From Streptomyces griseochromogenes (lineage in GTDB: Bacteria; Actinomycetota; Actinomycetes; Streptomycetales; Streptomycetaceae), in NCBI RefSeq assembly GCF_001542625.1, contig NZ_CP016279.1, positions 3,658,001 to 3,722,000 of the forward strand: a DNA stretch of 64,000 nt, in the 5' to 3' direction. Positions 1 to 9,278 of this stretch are shown here, one piece after another. The translations under genes and the position numbers were made by a program. The notes beneath the pieces are model-generated. The model did not search any database. It was not told the origin of the DNA and saw nothing but the letters and a program-made list of their open reading frames with translations. Position 1 is the first letter of the stretch. The number at the start of each line of letters is the position of its first letter.

Positions 1-773
1 AAGGTGTGCATCACCATGAAGTTGGTGGTGGCCGGGATCGTGGGGGCCGCCGCTCGCAGCACGTCCCGTTCCGCCGTGTACAGCGACAGCAGTTCGTCCG
101 AGCAGAAGCGGCGCCAGTCCAGCTGGTGTGTCGGGTTGGCTACGGCGCCGGTGGCGCGGGGCGGCAGGATCTCCTCCCAGTCGTAGTACCACTGCGACCA
201 GAAGGCCGTGCCCCAGGCGTCGTTGAGGGCCGCCAGGTTCTCGCCGTAGCGGGTGCGCAGCCAGCGGCGGAAGGCCGCCGCGCTGGTGTCGCAGTAGCAG
301 GCCGCGTTGTGACAGCCGTACTCGTTGTGCACGTGCCACATGGCCACGGCCGGATGACCGGCGTACCGCTCGGCCAGCGCGTTCGCGATGCGCAGGGCGG
401 CCTCGCGGTAGGCGGGGCTGGACGGGCAGAACGTCTGGCGGCTGCCGTAGGAGAGGGTGCGGCCGTCACGGTCCACCGGCAACGCCTGCGGGTGCGCGCG
501 GAAGAACCACGCCGGAGGCGCCGCCGTGGGCGTGGCCAGGTCGGCGGCGATGCCGTTCTCGTGCAGCAGGTCGAGGACCTTGTCCATGCGCGAGAAGTCG
601 TACCGGCCCTCGGACGGCTCCAGCAGCGCCCAGGAGAAGATGCCGACGCTGACCAGGTTCACCCCGGCCTCGCGCATCAGGCGCATGTCCTCGGCCCACA
701 CCTCCTCGGGCCACTGCTCGGGGTTGTAGTCGCCGCCGTAGGCGATGCCGGGGACGGACAGGGTGCGCTTCAC
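1..773 (-). CDS. GH42 beta-galactosidase, 3' end outside the window
   Basis: Hydrolyses terminal beta-galactosides, probably in the cytoplasm because no signal peptide is visible. The first 257 residues are present. They contain the GH42 opening (GGDYNPEQW near residue 13), the acid/base Glu in HVHNEYG (E151) and the Cys set typical of metal-binding GH42 enzymes (C116, C154, C159, C161). The GTG at 773 is chosen because the family begins just before this motif; an in-frame GTG at 798 is possible. The gene lies 35 bases after the permease gene 809..1702 on the same strand, so it is probably the last gene of the sugar-import operon and acts on the imported galactoside. The substrate is inferred from family only. 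Confidence 0.9.
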   Translation of the reverse strand, partial: MKRTLSVPGIAYGGDYNPEQWPEEVWAEDMRLMREAGVNLVSVGIFSWALLEPSEGRYDFSRMDKVLDLLHENGIAADLATPTAAPPAWFFRAHPQALPVDRDGRTLSYGSRQTFCPSSPAYREAALRIANALAERYAGHPAVAMWHVHNEYGCHNAACYCDTSAAAFRRWLRTRYGENLAALNDAWGTAFWSQWYYDWEEILPPRATGAVANPTHQLDWRRFCSDELLSLYTAERDVLRAAAPTIPATTNFMVMHT

Positions 774-808
774 TGTGCTTTCTTCGTTCCCTTTCACGTG
801 CGGGCGGA

Positions 809-1702
809 TCAGCCTTTGTTGGAGCCCAGCGTCAGGCCGCTGACGAACTGGCGCTGGAGCGCGAAGTACACGATCAGCGTCGGGACCGCGGTGAGCAGAG
901 CGCCCGCGGCGACCAGGTTGGGGTCGGTGAAGTACTGGCCGGAGAGGTTGTTCAGGGCCGAGGTGATCGGCATGTTCTCGCCGGTCGAGATCAGGACGAG
1001 GGCCCAGAAGAAGTCGTTGTAGATCCAGATCGACAGCAGGGTCGCCAGGGCCGCCATCGCCGGCTTGCACAGCGGCAGCGTGATCTGCCAGTACAGCCGC
1101 CACACCGAGGCGCCGTCGACGAGCGCGGCCTCCGTCAGTTCGTGCGGCAGGGAGCGCATGTAGTTGCTCAGCACGAACGCGCAGAAACCGGACTGGAACG
1201 CCACGTGGATGAGGACCAGGCCGAGCGCGGAGTCGTACAGTTTGCCGCTTGCCGTGATGCCCGGCAGATCCGTGAGCAGGTAGAGCCGGTACAGCGGGGT
1301 GATGATGACCTGCTGCGGCAGCAGGTTGCCCGCCGTGAAGACCAACAGCAGCGCGAGGTTGAGCCGGAAGTCGAAGCGGCTGACGTAGAAGGCGACCATC
1401 GACGACAGGAACAGCGTGAGCAGCACGGCCGGTACGGCGATGACCAGCGTGTTGCCGAAGTAGTGCAGCATGTCCGACTGCTGGAACGCGTTCTTGAAGT
1501 TGTCGAGGTTCAGTGTGTCCGGCCAGGAGACGTAGCCCTTGGCGCTGGTCTCGCTGTAGGGGCGCAGCGCCGAGAAGACCGCCCAGAGCAGCGGGGCGAG
1601 CCAGGCCAGGGCGGCGCCCGCGAGGAAGACGTGCAGCAGGACCCGGGCCGGCCGGATCGGGGCGCGCCGCTTCGATGGAGCGGTCACGGTGGAGGCGCTC
1701 AC
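809..1702 (-). CDS. Carbohydrate ABC transporter permease (MalG type)
   Basis: Inner-membrane subunit of a CUT1 sugar importer, 297 residues. About six hydrophobic segments are visible, with the EAA loop (EAALVDGA) that docks the ATPase and the usual CUT1 C-terminus. The GTG start at 1702 overlaps the end of the upstream permease gene by four bases, which suggests translational coupling. The operon order is binding protein, MalF-type permease, this gene, beta-galactosidase. No ATPase gene is present, so a shared MsiK-type ATPase encoded elsewhere is likely, as is usual for Streptomyces CUT1 systems. Confidence 0.93.
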   Translation of the reverse strand: MSASTVTAPSKRRAPIRPARVLLHVFLAGAALAWLAPLLWAVFSALRPYSETSAKGYVSWPDTLNLDNFKNAFQQSDMLHYFGNTLVIAVPAVLLTLFLSSMVAFYVSRFDFRLNLALLLVFTAGNLLPQQVIITPLYRLYLLTDLPGITASGKLYDSALGLVLIHVAFQSGFCAFVLSNYMRSLPHELTEAALVDGASVWRLYWQITLPLCKPAMAALATLLSIWIYNDFFWALVLISTGENMPITSALNNLSGQYFTDPNLVAAGALLTAVPTLIVYFALQRQFVSGLTLGSNKG

Positions 1703-2679
1703 GATCGCCGCTCCTTCCGGAAGGTGGCCACCAGATACGGGATGATCACCGCGAGGGAGATCACGAGCAGGACGACGGCGATGGCCGACCCGTAACCGAT
1801 GCGGCTGGACTCGCCGATGATGTTGTTGGTCACCAGGATCGACAGCAACTCGGTGCCCTGGGCGCCCTTGTTGAAGACGAAGACCAGGTCGAAGGCGCGC
1901 AGTGCCTCGATGATGGTGACGACGAGGACGACCGTGTTGGTCGGGCGCAGGGTCGGGAAGATGACGTTCTTGAACGTCTGCCACTCATTGGCGCCGTCCA
2001 GCGCGGAGGCCTCCCTGAGGGACGGGTCGACACTCTTCAGACCGGCCAGGTACAGGATCATCATGTAGCCGGCGTGCCGCCAGGACGCGGCGATCAGGAC
2101 GGCCCACAGATTGAGCTTGGGGTCGCCGATCCAGTCGATGTAGTGGCCGGGCTTGTTGGCCCCGATGATGCTGTTGATCAGGCCCGTGTCCGGGTTGTAG
2201 ACCAGCTGCCAGACGAAGCCGATGCAGGCCATCGAGATGACGACCGGCAGGAAGAACGCCGTCTGGTAGACACGGCTGAACCGGATCTTCTTGTCCAGCT
2301 GCACCGCCAGGAACAGGCCGAGCGGCGTCGGGATCAGGATCAGCACCACGAACCAGATGACGTTGTGCTGGACGGCCGGCCAGAACTGCGGGTTGTCGTC
2401 GAAGAGCTGTTTGAAGTTGTCGAGGCCCACCCACTTGATCGAGTCGAACCCGATGCCGTCCCAGGTGGTGAAGGCGAGCGCGATGGAGGCGAGGGCCGTG
2501 ACCCAGACCAGGGCCACGTGCAGGACCGTGGGCACGCCCGCCATCAGGGCGAGCGTGATCCGGTCACGGCGGGTCAGCAGGCGCCGGTGGCCCCGCGCGG
2601 CCCGCTTCTTCTCAAGCGCAGTGCCCGGAGGCGGCGCGGCGGCCGTCTCCGGGGACTTCGTGGTCGTGTCCGTCGTCAT
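1699..2679 (-). CDS. Carbohydrate ABC transporter permease (MalF type)
   Basis: Partner permease of a CUT1 importer, 326 residues from the ATG at 2679. A polar N-terminal tail of about 40 residues precedes six predicted membrane segments; the EAA loop reads EASALDGA. An in-frame GTG at 2691 overlaps the stop of the binding-protein gene (GTGA) and is an equally reasonable coupled start. Neither start has a strong ribosome binding site. The gene is co-transcribed with the binding protein upstream and the second permease downstream. The sugar is not determined by the sequence; the GH42 enzyme in the operon suggests a galactoside. Confidence 0.92.
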   Translation of the reverse strand: MTTDTTTKSPETAAAPPPGTALEKKRAARGHRRLLTRRDRITLALMAGVPTVLHVALVWVTALASIALAFTTWDGIGFDSIKWVGLDNFKQLFDDNPQFWPAVQHNVIWFVVLILIPTPLGLFLAVQLDKKIRFSRVYQTAFFLPVVISMACIGFVWQLVYNPDTGLINSIIGANKPGHYIDWIGDPKLNLWAVLIAASWRHAGYMMILYLAGLKSVDPSLREASALDGANEWQTFKNVIFPTLRPTNTVVLVVTIIEALRAFDLVFVFNKGAQGTELLSILVTNNIIGESSRIGYGSAIAVVLLVISLAVIIPYLVATFRKERRS

Positions 2680-2687
2680 CGGGCTGC

Positions 2688-4001
2688 TCACGAGGACGCG
2701 AAGATCTGCTTCTTCTGGCGCTCGATCGACGACAGCAAGCCGTCCACGCCCTTGGGGTTCTGGAGGAACTTCTGCAGCCCGGGCTGCATCACCGTGGAGG
2801 TGAAGTCCGGCCGGGAGTCGCGGTCCATGAACTGGGTGAGGGTCTTGGCGTTGCCGATCATCTCGAACGCCTTCTTCTGCAGCGGCGAGTAGGAGGAGGT
2901 GTCGGCCTTGCTGGAGGCGGCCACCACGCTCGGGTCGGTCTTCAGATAGACCTCCTCGGCCGCCGGGGTGCCCAGGTACTCCAGCAGCTTCACGACACCG
3001 GCGTGGTTCTTCGGGGACTTGCTCACCATGAAGCCGTCGGTCGGCGCCTCCACGGTGTCCTGGCCGTACGCGGAGTTGATCTCCGGGAAGGGGAAGAAGT
3101 CGAGGTCGTCCAGGTCGGCCTTGTCGGTGAACTGCTGGGCCACGAAGGAGCCCAGGAGGTACATGCCGGCCTTCTTGGCAACCAGCGTCTGGGCGGCGTC
3201 CTGCCAGGTGCGGCCCATGAAGCCGTCCTGGTGGTAGGGCAGGAGCTCGGCCCAGTGGTCGAAGACGGCCTTGACCTTGGCGTCGGTCCAGGAGGCCTTG
3301 CCGGCCATCAGCTGGACGTGGAAGTCGTAGCCGTTGAGGCGGAAGTTGATCTGGTCGAAGGTGCCCATCGCCGGCCAGGCGTCCTTGTCGCCGAAGGCGA
3401 TCGGGACCAGGCCGTCCTTCTTCATCTGCTTGCACAGGGCGACCAGTTCGTCCCAGGAGGCGGGGACCTTGTAGCCGTGCTGCTGGAAGACGCTCTTGCG
3501 GTAGAAGATCGCCCAGGGGTACGTGGTCAGCGGCACGAAGTAGTACTTGCCGTCCTCGCCCTTGCTGAGCTTCTTCATCGCGTCGGGGAAGTTGTCCCCG
3601 ATCTTCGCCCACACGTCGTCGATCGGCGTGGCCAGCTTCTTCGCCGCGAAGAACTGCATGCGGTATCCGGCGAACCAGTTGAACACGTCGTCCGGTGTGC
3701 CCTGCAGATACGAGTTGATCTGCTCCTGGAAGGTGTTGTGGTCCTTCGTGTTCACATCGACGGTGAGACCGGACTGCTTCTTGAAGGCCGCGTAGACGCT
3801 CTCGAAGGCCTTCTTCGGCACCGCGTCGGAGGCGTTGGAGCCGAGAGTGACGGTCTTCGGGTCGGAGGACGAGCCGCTGCCGCCGCAGGCGGAGAGCAGG
3901 GGTATGCCGGCACCGGCGAGGAGGGCGGCACCGCCCGCTCCGCGCAGCAGCGAACGGCGGCTGGGACCCGGGACGGCAAGGCCGGAAGGGGAGAGGCGCA
4001 T
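2688..4001 (-). CDS. Sugar-binding lipoprotein of ABC importer
   Basis: Extracellular solute-binding protein, family 1, 437 residues. The N-terminus has a twin-arginine pattern (RRSLLR, residues 15-20), a hydrophobic stretch and a lipobox LSAC with Cys39, so it is probably exported by Tat and lipid-anchored. The mature part has the CUT1 binding-protein style (MGTFDQINFRLNGYDFH). It is the first gene of the minus-strand operon and has a CAGGAG ribosome binding site shortly before the ATG. It delivers the sugar to the two permeases downstream. Specificity is unknown; a galactoside is inferred from the linked GH42 gene. Confidence 0.93.
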   Translation of the reverse strand: MRLSPSGLAVPGPSRRSLLRGAGGAALLAGAGIPLLSACGGSGSSSDPKTVTLGSNASDAVPKKAFESVYAAFKKQSGLTVDVNTKDHNTFQEQINSYLQGTPDDVFNWFAGYRMQFFAAKKLATPIDDVWAKIGDNFPDAMKKLSKGEDGKYYFVPLTTYPWAIFYRKSVFQQHGYKVPASWDELVALCKQMKKDGLVPIAFGDKDAWPAMGTFDQINFRLNGYDFHVQLMAGKASWTDAKVKAVFDHWAELLPYHQDGFMGRTWQDAAQTLVAKKAGMYLLGSFVAQQFTDKADLDDLDFFPFPEINSAYGQDTVEAPTDGFMVSKSPKNHAGVVKLLEYLGTPAAEEVYLKTDPSVVAASSKADTSSYSPLQKKAFEMIGNAKTLTQFMDRDSRPDFTSTVMQPGLQKFLQNPKGVDGLLSSIERQKKQIFASS

Positions 4002-4293
4002 GGCGGCTCCTGAGGAATACAGGGTTCGGTCAAGGGGATGAGTCGATCACCGAAAGGTCCTCGAAACCGATCAGAAACCAACTCGACCGAACATCGTGGG
4101 CGTAATAACAGCCCCATGTCCGCTCATGCGTCAATAGCTCTGGTCGTACTGGGTGGTCTCTTGCCCGAAACGTAATCGTCATCGCCACCAGCGGCGTTGT
4201 TGACGGGACAGGCAAAACGGCCCCCGCGGCGGACGCGGCCGCGGGAGCTGTGTGAACACGGGTGGTTCCGTTTCCGGGTCTGACCAGCGGCGG
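4002..4293. promoter_or_regulatory. Promoter region of the sugar-import operon with spaced inverted repeat
   Basis: This 292-base gap holds the upstream region of the binding-protein gene and the 3' end of the GntR gene. An inverted repeat GTTCGGTC (4024-4031) / GACCGAAC (4085-4092) flanks several CGGT/ACCG-type half sites (4049-4072), which looks like an operator zone. No convincing -35/-10 pair was found. The minus-strand terminator at 4212-4245 lies in the same gap. The regulator is not identified; the adjacent GntR protein is one option. Confidence 0.4.
4212..4245 (-). terminator. Terminator after the GntR gene
   Basis: CCCGCGGC (4223-4230) pairs perfectly with GCCGCGGG (4238-4245) around a 7-base loop. 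On the minus strand the hairpin is followed by GGCCGTTTTG, a short T run. It lies about 50 bases after the stop of the GntR gene. Confidence 0.65.
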
Positions 4294-5079
4294 TCAGGGC
4301 CTGACCAGCAGCTGGAAGTCGAAGGTGTACCTGGAGGCCCGGTAGACATGGGTGCCGTACTCCACCGGCCGGCCGGTGTCGTCGTAGGCGGTGCGCTGCA
4401 TGGTGAGCAGGGCCGCGCCCTCCTTCTCGTCCAGCAGGGCGGCCTCCTCGGGGGTGGCGCTGCGGGCGCCGACGGACTGGCGGGCACTGTGCAGCGTGAT
4501 GCCCGCCGAGCGCATCATCCGGTACAGGCCCGTCGACTCCAGCCGCTCGGTGTCGAGTTCGAGCAGGTCCGCGGGCAGGTAGTTGCACAGGAACGCCACC
4601 GGCTGGCCGTGCGTGCGGCGCAGCCGCTCCAGCACGACGACCTCGGCGCCCTCGGGGATGCCGAGGGCCGCGGCCACGTCGGCGCTCGCCGGAACGCGTT
4701 CGCCCCGCAGCACCTGAGTGGTCGGTCCCTGCCCGGCCGACTCCAGGTCGTCGTAGAGGCTGCTCAGTTCGAGCGGCCGTTTGACCTGGCTGTGCACCAC
4801 CTGGGTGCCCACTCCGCGGCGGCGCACCAGTAGGCCCTTGTCGACCAGGGACTGGATCGCCTGGCGGACGGTGGGCCGGGACAGGCCGAGGCGCACGGAC
4901 AGATCGACCTCGTTGCCCAGGAGGTTCCCCGGGGTGAGGATCCCGTGTTCGATCGCCGCCTCCAGCTGCTGGGCGAGCTGGTAGTAGAGCGGCACCGGAC
5001 TCGTGCGGTCCAGGTCGAAGTCGAGGGAGTCGAGCGCGGAGACGGTCACGGGACGAGCGGAGTCACCGGTCCTCGTCAC
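4294..5079 (-). CDS. GntR/HutC-family transcriptional regulator of the inositol genes
   Basis: 261-residue repressor-like protein. The winged helix at about residues 28-97 includes the recognition segment GLSRPTVRQAIQSLVDKGLL; the C-terminal UTRA ligand-binding domain spans about 115-255. The GTG start at 5079 has a strong AGGAGG ribosome binding site six bases upstream. It follows iolD by 39 bases on the same strand and is probably co-transcribed with it. By position it should respond to an inositol intermediate and control iolD and the divergent ABC operon. TTGT-N4-ACAA motifs in those promoters are candidate operators. The target assignment is inference. Confidence 0.9.
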   Translation of the reverse strand: MTRTGDSARPVTVSALDSLDFDLDRTSPVPLYYQLAQQLEAAIEHGILTPGNLLGNEVDLSVRLGLSRPTVRQAIQSLVDKGLLVRRRGVGTQVVHSQVKRPLELSSLYDDLESAGQGPTTQVLRGERVPASADVAAALGIPEGAEVVVLERLRRTHGQPVAFLCNYLPADLLELDTERLESTGLYRMMRSAGITLHSARQSVGARSATPEEAALLDEKEGAALLTMQRTAYDDTGRPVEYGTHVYRASRYTFDFQLLVRP

Positions 5080-5118
5080 GGTGCACCTCCTTCCGGAGCG
5101 CGGACGGGGCGGGGTTGT

Positions 5119-7002
5119 TCACAGGTGCCGGCGGCGGCCGGCGACCTGGCGGTCGTATTCCTCGCGGGCGCGCAGTGCCGCCTCGCGGGTGGCGGCCCCG
5201 GCGACCGGCACGTCCCACCAGGCCTCGGCTCCGGGAGCGGTGGGTGCCGGGTCGGTCTCCACGTAGACACAGGTGGGGACGTCGGCCGCGCGTGCGGCGG
5301 TCAGCGCCTCGCGCAGCTCCCGCACCGTCTTGGCGCGGAGCACCTCCATGCCGAGGCTCGCGGCGTTGGCGGCCAGGTCCACGGGCAGCGGGGCGCCGCT
5401 GAAGGTGCCGTCGGCCGCCCGGTACCGGTAGGCGGTGCCGAAGCGCTCGCCGCCCACCGACTCCGACAGGCCGCCGATGGAGGCGTACCCGTGGTTCTGG
5501 ATCAGGACCAGCTTGACGGGCAGCCGCTCCTGGACGGCGGTGACGATCTCGGTCGGCATCATGAGGTAGGTGCCGTCGCCGACCAGCGCCCACACCACCG
5601 TGTCCGGGGCGGCCTGCCGTACCCCGAGCGCGGCCGGGATCTCGTAGCCCATGCAGGAGTAGCCGTACTCCAGGTGGTACTGGCGCCGCGAGCGGGTCCG
5701 CCACAGCTTGTGCAGATCGCCGGGGAGCGAGCCCGCGGCGTTGATGACCACGTCCTCGTCCCCGACGACCGCGTCCAGCGCGCCGAGCACCTGCGTCTGG
5801 GTCGGTACGGCGTCCTCGTCGCCGGCCCGGTAGGCCGCCTCGACGACCCGCTCCCAGCGCTCCTTGCCGGCCCGGTACGCGGTCTCGTACGCCGCGTCGA
5901 CGCGGAAGCCGGCCAGTCGCGCGGTGAGCGCTTCCAGGACGGCCCGCGCGTCGGCCACCACGGTCTGCGCGGCGAGCTTGTGGGCGTCGAAGGCGGTGAT
6001 GTTGAGGTTGAGGAAGCGGACCTCGGGGTCCTGGAAGAGGGTGCCGGAGGCCGTGGTGAAGTCCGTGTAGCGGGTGCCTACGCCGATCACCAGGTCGGCG
6101 GTGCGGGCGAGGTCGTCGGCGACCGCGGTGCCGGTGTGGCCGATGCCGCCGACGTCGGCCGGGTGGTCGTGGCGCAGGGAACCCTTGCCGGCCTGGGTGG
6201 CGGCGACCGGGATGCCGGTCGCGTCCGCGAGAGCCTTCAGGGCGTCCTCGGCGCGGCTGTGGTGGACCCCGCCGCCCGCGACGACGAGCGGCCTGCGCGC
6301 GGCCCTGATCGCCCGGACGGCCGCTGAGAGCTCGGTGGGGTCCGGCGCGGGACGCCGTACGGTCCACACGCGCTCGGCGAAGAACTGCTCGGGCCAGTCG
6401 TACGCCTCGGCCTGTACGTCCTGGGGCAGGGCGAGGGTGACGGCGCCGGTCTCGGCCGGGTCGGCGAGGACGCGCATGGCCTGGAGCGCGGACGGGATGA
6501 GCTGCTCGGGGCGGGTGATCCGGTCGAAGTAGCGGGACACCGGGCGCAGGGTGTCGTTGACCGACATGTCGAACTGGCCCGGATGCTCCAGCTGTTGCAG
6601 CAGCGGGTCGGCCGGGCGGGTGGCGAAATAGTCGCCGGGCAGGAGCAGCACGGGCAGCCGGTTGACGGTGGCCAGGGCGGCGCCGGTGACCAGGTTGGTC
6701 GCGCCCGGGCCGATGGACGTCGTCACGGCCTGGGCCGAGAGGCGGTCGAGCTGGCGGGCGTGCCCGACGGCCGCGTGCACCATCGCCTGCTCGTTGCGGC
6801 CCTGGTGATACGGCATGACGTCGCTGTATTCGATCAGCGCCTGGCCGATGCCCGCCACGTTCCCGTGCCCGAAGATGCCCCAGGTGCCGGCGATCAGCCG
6901 GTGCCGTTCGCCGTCGCGTGCGGTGTACTGGGCGGACAGGAACCGCACCAGCGCCTGGGCGACGGTCAGACGGCTCGTCGCTTCACTCGTCGAGAGGCTC
7001 AT
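5119..7002 (-). CDS. iolD: 3D-(3,5/4)-trihydroxycyclohexane-1,2-dione acylhydrolase (inositol ring opening)
   Basis: Thiamine-diphosphate enzyme that opens the six-membered ring in myo-inositol catabolism, giving 5-deoxyglucuronate. The 627 residues have the three-domain ThDP layout. The N-terminal domain has the family pattern WGIFGHGNV and the cofactor Glu in GRNEQAM (E71). The C-terminal domain has the ThDP/metal motif beginning GDGTYLMM and ending about 25 residues later in QNHG. The ATG at 7002 has GGGAGG almost touching it, so the true start or leader is uncertain. It heads the minus-strand unit iolD-gntR, divergent from the sugar-binding protein gene at 7177. IolB and IolC are not in the window. 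Confidence 0.92.
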   Translation of the reverse strand: MSLSTSEATSRLTVAQALVRFLSAQYTARDGERHRLIAGTWGIFGHGNVAGIGQALIEYSDVMPYHQGRNEQAMVHAAVGHARQLDRLSAQAVTTSIGPGATNLVTGAALATVNRLPVLLLPGDYFATRPADPLLQQLEHPGQFDMSVNDTLRPVSRYFDRITRPEQLIPSALQAMRVLADPAETGAVTLALPQDVQAEAYDWPEQFFAERVWTVRRPAPDPTELSAAVRAIRAARRPLVVAGGGVHHSRAEDALKALADATGIPVAATQAGKGSLRHDHPADVGGIGHTGTAVADDLARTADLVIGVGTRYTDFTTASGTLFQDPEVRFLNLNITAFDAHKLAAQTVVADARAVLEALTARLAGFRVDAAYETAYRAGKERWERVVEAAYRAGDEDAVPTQTQVLGALDAVVGDEDVVINAAGSLPGDLHKLWRTRSRRQYHLEYGYSCMGYEIPAALGVRQAAPDTVVWALVGDGTYLMMPTEIVTAVQERLPVKLVLIQNHGYASIGGLSESVGGERFGTAYRYRAADGTFSGAPLPVDLAANAASLGMEVLRAKTVRELREALTAARAADVPTCVYVETDPAPTAPGAEAWWDVPVAGAATREAALRAREEYDRQVAGRRRHL

Positions 7003-7044
7003 GCCTCCCAGGTGTAGGTGCCGAGGGGCAGCACTGTCAATGGT

Positions 7045-7088
7045 TTGTACTTACATTCGGACCTGCTGGTGAAATTATGTCTTAACAA
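7045..7088. promoter_or_regulatory. Two TTGT-N4-ACAA operator-like sites between iolD and the ABC operon
   Basis: TTGTACTTACAT (7045-7056) and ATGTCTTAACAA (7077-7088) each match TTGT-N4-ACAA with one mismatch. Their centres are 32 bases apart, about three helical turns. Related sites occur at 13457-13468 (perfect arms) and 15740-15751 in other promoters of the same cluster. A dimeric repressor, possibly the GntR protein at 4294 or the LacI protein at 13522, could bind them. The binding protein is inference. Confidence 0.5.
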
Positions 7089-7092
7089 AGTA

Positions 7093-7121
7093 TTGACAGC
7101 GGGCTCCGCAGGGACTTTGAT
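7093..7121 (+). promoter_or_regulatory. Candidate promoter of the inositol ABC operon
   Basis: TTGACA (7093-7098), a 17-base spacer and TTTGAT (7116-7121) resemble a primary-sigma promoter. It lies 55 bases before the ATG at 7177 and next to the operator-like site ending at 7088. Confidence 0.5.
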
Positions 7122-7176
7122 CCCGTCCCAACGCAACAGCGTCCCTTCCCCCGTAGCACAGTGAGGTGCAGGAACG

Positions 7177-8196
7177 ATGGACCGCTCTTCTCACTCCCGC
7201 TCCCGCAGGCTGGCCCCCGTCGTGGCCGTGGCCGCCGCGGCAGCTCTCACCCTCGCCGGCTGCTCCAGCAGCTCCGGGGGGAAGAAGTCCGAAGAGGGAG
7301 GATCGAACGCCTCGGCGGGCAAGGCGAACACCCCGCGGATGACGGTCGCGCTGGTCACCCACCAGTCGCCGGGCGACACCTTCTGGGACATCGTCCGCAA
7401 GGGCGCCGAGGCCGCCGCCGCCAAGGACAACATCAAGCTCGTCTACTCCGCCGACCCGAACGCCGGCAGCCAGGCCAACCTGGTGCAGAACGCGGTCGAC
7501 CAGAAGGTCGACGGCATCGCGCTCACCCTGGCCAAGCCGGACGCGATGAAGGACGTGATCAAGAAGGCGACCGCGGCGAAGATACCCGTGGTGGGCCTGA
7601 ACTCCGGGGTCAGCGACTGGAAGAAGCTCGGACTGCTGCAGTTCTTCGGGCAGGACGAGGGCGTGGCGGGCGAGGCGTTCGGCAAGAAGCTGAACGAGGT
7701 CGGCGCCAAGAAGGCCGTCTGTGTGATCCAGGAGCAGGGCAACATCGGCCTCACCCAGCGCTGCGACGGCGTGAAGAAGACGTTTTCCGGCACGACTGAG
7801 ACGCTGTACGTGAACGGCACCGACATGCCGTCGGTGAAGTCGACGATCACGGCCAAGCTCAAGCAGGACAGCTCCATCGACTACGTCGTCACCCTCGGCG
7901 CCCCCATCGCCCTGACCGCCGTGCAGTCGGTGGGCGACGCCGGCAGCAAGGCCAAGGTCGCCACGTTCGACCTGAACAACCAGCTGACCAGCGCCATCAA
8001 GAAGGGCGACATCCAGTTCGCGGTGGACCAGCAGCCGTATCTGCAGGGCTACCTGGCGGTCGACTCCCTGTGGCTGTACAAGAACAACGGCAACTACAGC
8101 GGCGGCGGCGAGCAGCCCGTGCTCACCGGCCCGGCCTTCGTCGACAAGTCCAACGTCGACCAGGTCGCCCAGTTCGCCGCGAAGGGCACCCGGTGA
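7177..8196 (+). CDS. Ribose-type sugar-binding lipoprotein, probably for inositol
   Basis: Periplasmic-binding-protein-like domain of the RbsB type, 339 residues. It has a basic N-terminus, a hydrophobic core and the lipobox LAGC (Cys29), followed by a Ser/Gly linker. The mature protein shows the RbsB pattern of alternating alpha/beta segments (for example VDGIALTLAKPDAMKDVI). It starts a plus-strand operon with the permease (overlap TGATG at 8194-8198), the ATPase and the TIM-barrel enzyme. Divergent placement against iolD supports myo-inositol or a related cyclitol as ligand; ribose-type sugars remain possible. Confidence 0.9.
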   Translation: MDRSSHSRSRRLAPVVAVAAAAALTLAGCSSSSGGKKSEEGGSNASAGKANTPRMTVALVTHQSPGDTFWDIVRKGAEAAAAKDNIKLVYSADPNAGSQANLVQNAVDQKVDGIALTLAKPDAMKDVIKKATAAKIPVVGLNSGVSDWKKLGLLQFFGQDEGVAGEAFGKKLNEVGAKKAVCVIQEQGNIGLTQRCDGVKKTFSGTTETLYVNGTDMPSVKSTITAKLKQDSSIDYVVTLGAPIALTAVQSVGDAGSKAKVATFDLNNQLTSAIKKGDIQFAVDQQPYLQGYLAVDSLWLYKNNGNYSGGGEQPVLTGPAFVDKSNVDQVAQFAAKGTR

Positions 8197-9272
8197 TGAG
8201 CATGACCCAGCAGGCTGAGCCGGCGGTCGGCGGGCCGCCGGCGTCCGCCCCCAAGGAGACCGACGGCCGCACCGCCCGGCGCCCCCTGGCCCTCAGGCTG
8301 CTGGCCCGGCCCGAAGTGGGTGTCTTCCTCGGCGCCGTGGCCGTTCTGATCTTCTTCCTGATCGCCGCGCCCTCACTGCGCCAGGGCAGCTCGATGGCCA
8401 CGGTCCTCTATCAGTCCTCGACCATCGGCATCATGGCCCTTCCGGTGGCCCTGCTGATGATCGGCGGCGAGTTCGATCTGTCCTCCGGTGTCGCCGTGAT
8501 CACCTCCGCGCTCACCGCGAGCATGCTCAGCTACCAGCTGACCGTGAACGTGTGGACCGGCGTGATCGTCGCCCTCGTCGCCTCGCTCGCGATCGGCGCC
8601 TTCAACGGCTGGATGGTGGTCAAGACCGGGCTGCCCAGCTTCCTGGTCACCCTCGGCACCTTCCTGATCCTCCAGGGTGTCAACCTGGCCGTGACCAAGT
8701 GGGTCACCGGCAACGTCGCCACCGACGACATCAGCAACATGGACGGCTTCGACCAGGCGAAGAAGATCTTCGCGTCCTCCGTCGACATCGGGGGCGTCGA
8801 GGTGAAGATCACGATCTTCTACTGGCTGGCCTTCGCGGCCCTGGCCACCTGGGTGCTGCTGCGCACCAAGTACGGCAACTGGATCTTCGCCGTCGGCGGC
8901 AACAAGGACAGCGCCCGCGCCGTCGGCGTCCCGGTGAACTTCACCAAGATCACCCTGTTCATGCTGGTCGGCTTCGGTGCCTGGTTCATGGGCATGCACA
9001 ACCTGTTCTCGTTCAACACGGTGCAGTCCGGCGAGGGTGTCGGCCAGGAGCTGATCTACATCGCCGCGGCCGTCATCGGCGGCTGTCTGCTCACCGGCGG
9101 CTCCGGCTCCGCCATCGGCCCGGTCTTCGGCGCGTTCATGTTCGGCATGGTGAATCAGGGCATCGTCTTCGCCGGCTGGAACCCCGACTGGTTCAAGGCC
9201 TTCCTCGGCGTGATGCTCCTCGGCGCCGTCCTGATCAATCTGTGGGTCCAGCGCACGGCGACCCGGAGGTAA
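8196..9272 (+). CDS. Ribose-type ABC transporter permease, probably for inositol
   Basis: Inner-membrane subunit of the CUT2 (ribose/xylose) class, 358 residues. A 35-residue polar tail is followed by about eight to ten hydrophobic segments. Family landmarks include GGEFDLSSG near the start of the second segment, GAFNGWMVVK and the terminal LGAVLINLWVQR. The ATG overlaps the stop of the binding-protein gene, and the ATPase gene begins seven bases after this one. It translocates the ligand delivered by the 7177 protein. Confidence 0.92.
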   Translation: MSMTQQAEPAVGGPPASAPKETDGRTARRPLALRLLARPEVGVFLGAVAVLIFFLIAAPSLRQGSSMATVLYQSSTIGIMALPVALLMIGGEFDLSSGVAVITSALTASMLSYQLTVNVWTGVIVALVASLAIGAFNGWMVVKTGLPSFLVTLGTFLILQGVNLAVTKWVTGNVATDDISNMDGFDQAKKIFASSVDIGGVEVKITIFYWLAFAALATWVLLRTKYGNWIFAVGGNKDSARAVGVPVNFTKITLFMLVGFGAWFMGMHNLFSFNTVQSGEGVGQELIYIAAAVIGGCLLTGGSGSAIGPVFGAFMFGMVNQGIVFAGWNPDWFKAFLGVMLLGAVLINLWVQRTATRR

Positions 9273-9278
9273 GACCCG